Positions 63,001 through 64,000 of a stretch of 64,000 nucleotides of DNA are shown one piece after another. The first letter of the stretch is position 1. The number at the start of each line of letters is the position of its first letter. The notes beneath the pieces are model-generated. The model was not told the origin of the DNA. It saw nothing but the letters and a program-made list of their open reading frames with translations, and ran no database searches. The stretch comes from Acidobacteriota bacterium (lineage in GTDB: Bacteria > Acidobacteriota > Blastocatellia > Pyrinomonadales > Pyrinomonadaceae), in NCBI GenBank assembly GCA_019639155.1, contig JAHBSJ010000005.1, positions 186,001 to 250,000 of the forward strand. The letters run 5' to 3'. A program made the translations under genes and the position numbers.

Positions 63001-64000
63001 TTATCTTGGCAGGGCTCCTTCCATGTTTGCAAGCCCAAAAGTGAGAACTGCGACCAAAGCAGAAAGCTCCGCATATTCCTTCGGGTCGATCTTATCGAAC
63101 GTATCTGCCGCCGTGTGGTGGTAATTGAAATAGGTTCTGAGATCGAACCACGGGGCGAATGTCGGTACTCCCGCCCGCGAGAGCGGCGCCGTATCTGCAC
63201 CGACCCCTTCCTGATATCGAACCTGCGAGGCTCCCGTTCTCGAAAGTATTCGAGCAAGCGGGGCGAGGACGACGGGAACCTCAGGTTTTCCGGAGTAAAG
63301 ATAGCCTATGGGCCGTGACGCACCAAGGTCGCATTCTACGGCCGCAAAATGCCGATCAATCCCGTTTTGGTTCTCTTCGAAATAGGCTCTGGAGCCTGCT
63401 CCCCCGCTCTCTTCTTCCATGAATGCGATAAGTCGAATAGTTCTTCTCGGCCGCAATTTTAATTCTTTCAAGATATGTCCGACCTGCAGCGATGCGGCGA
63501 CGCCTGAAGCGTTGTCGATCGCGCCCGTACCCAGGTCCCAAGAATCCAAATGCCCGCCAACAACTACGATCTCTTCCGGCTTCACCGATCCGACGATGTC
63601 ACCAATAACGTTGTAGCTGACAGCGTCAGGGAATGTTTTTGGCGTGATAGTAAAGCGAACCCGCGTTTCGCCCTGCTGAGCAAGATCGGCGATAAGCTCT
63701 GCGTCCTCGAAACTGATCGCAGCAGCGGGTATCTTTGGCAGTTCGTCTCGATAGCCCGCTGAGCCGGTGTGGACCAGCCTATTCTGCGAACCGCCCGCAG
63801 ACCTGACCAACACTCCGATGGCGCCATATTTCGCTGCTTCCATTGCCCCACGGAAACGAAATTGGACAGCCTGAGAATAGGCGGCGCCGCCAAAGCCTGC
63901 CTCCTGCAGCCGCTGATCGAATCGGTGATTGAACACAACGATCTTGTTTCTGATCCCTGACGTTCCAAGCTTCTCTAGAGCCTCAAAAGAGTCTACGACC
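63001..64000 (-). CDS. M28-family metallopeptidase with PA domain (5' end outside the window)
   Basis: The visible 332 residues are the C-terminal part; the frame stays open to the window edge, so the start is beyond 64000. A PA domain is partly present (GTSGIRNKIVVFNHRFDQRL). The M28 catalytic domain follows: VGGHLDSWDLGTGAIDNASG (zinc His/Asp), FMEEESGGAGSRAYFEEN (catalytic Glu pair), Asp in FAAVECDLGAS and the final zinc His in YHHTAADTFDKID. It probably acts outside the cytoplasm as an aminopeptidase or glutamate carboxypeptidase-like enzyme. The gene is part of a run of four peptidase and membrane genes at 57.6-64 kb. Confidence 0.9.
   Translation of the reverse strand, partial: VVDSFEALEKLGTSGIRNKIVVFNHRFDQRLQEAGFGGAAYSQAVQFRFRGAMEAAKYGAIGVLVRSAGGSQNRLVHTGSAGYRDELPKIPAAAISFEDAELIADLAQQGETRVRFTITPKTFPDAVSYNVIGDIVGSVKPEEIVVVGGHLDSWDLGTGAIDNASGVAASLQVGHILKELKLRPRRTIRLIAFMEEESGGAGSRAYFEENQNGIDRHFAAVECDLGASRPIGYLYSGKPEVPVVLAPLARILSRTGASQVRYQEGVGADTAPLSRAGVPTFAPWFDLRTYFNYHHTAADTFDKIDPKEYAELSALVAVLTFGLANMEGALPR

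Overview
The window reads as chromosomal DNA of an uncultured or little-studied Acidobacteriota, most likely the Blastocatellia/Pyrinomonadaceae branch. This placement is inferred from gene content: a VWFA-related secreted protein of the acidobacterial type, a diderm envelope (MlaFED, LptB/LptC, TolC), an rpoN-hpf-hprK-rapZ-PTS block, tricorn-like S41 peptidases and an RNase J. Most of it is ordinary housekeeping DNA packed into long co-directional runs.

Layout. 1-3.8 kb (+): the tail of an unidentified gene, a Spy/CpxP-like periplasmic protein and an mlaE-mlaF-mlaD lipid-transport operon. 3.9-7.4 kb (-): tRNA-Leu(GAG), then the glycolytic run gap-pgk-tpiA-secG. 7.6-12.4 kb (+): a TolC-like protein, a glycosyltransferase and three secreted proteins, the last with a VWA domain. 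12.4-24.8 kb (-): one very long run uppP, recJ, an lptC/lptA fusion, lptB, rpoN, hpf, short hprK, rapZ, EIIA-Man, HPr, arginase, ddl. This joins envelope export to a regulatory PTS that has no EI or sugar permease in view.

24.87-33.5 kb is the accessory region. A RAYT-type (REP-associated) Y1 transposase gene is bracketed by perfect 25-bp inverted repeats. It is followed by a cluster of REP-like hairpins and then by a type I restriction-modification locus: hsdR, a small AT-rich HEPN-type gene with an R-x4-H motif, and one hsdM-hsdS fusion. After that come an orphan ORF between two copies of a 23-bp hairpin sequence, a 420-bp array of 21-bp tandem repeats, and an unidentified protein. The RM locus with its embedded HEPN gene is the best candidate for an unusual defence system.

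33.6-41.9 kb: an SDR, a zinc-ribbon membrane protein with a near-consensus promoter, RNase J, a di-haem cytochrome c peroxidase-like fusion, then rsmA, ribD and ftsY (-). 41.9-42.7 kb is gene-free and holds a second, unrelated 21-bp array in which a TGAAA-N3-TTTCA dyad recurs every two helical turns, plus dispersed repeats also present near the RAYT. 42.7-49 kb (-): a signalling block (HD-GYP sensor, FHA-GAF-PP2C phosphatase, RDD protein, Ser/Thr kinase with FHA, zinc-ribbon/FHA protein). 49.1-54.6 kb (+): a MacAB-like ABC exporter operon with two permeases and an extra membrane protein. 54.6-57.6 kb (-): a Yip1-like protein and OppF/OppD ATPases without permeases. 57.6-64 kb: a tricorn-like S41 peptidase (-), a CtpA-like S41 peptidase (+), a 56-residue membrane protein and an M28 peptidase (-) cut by the window edge.
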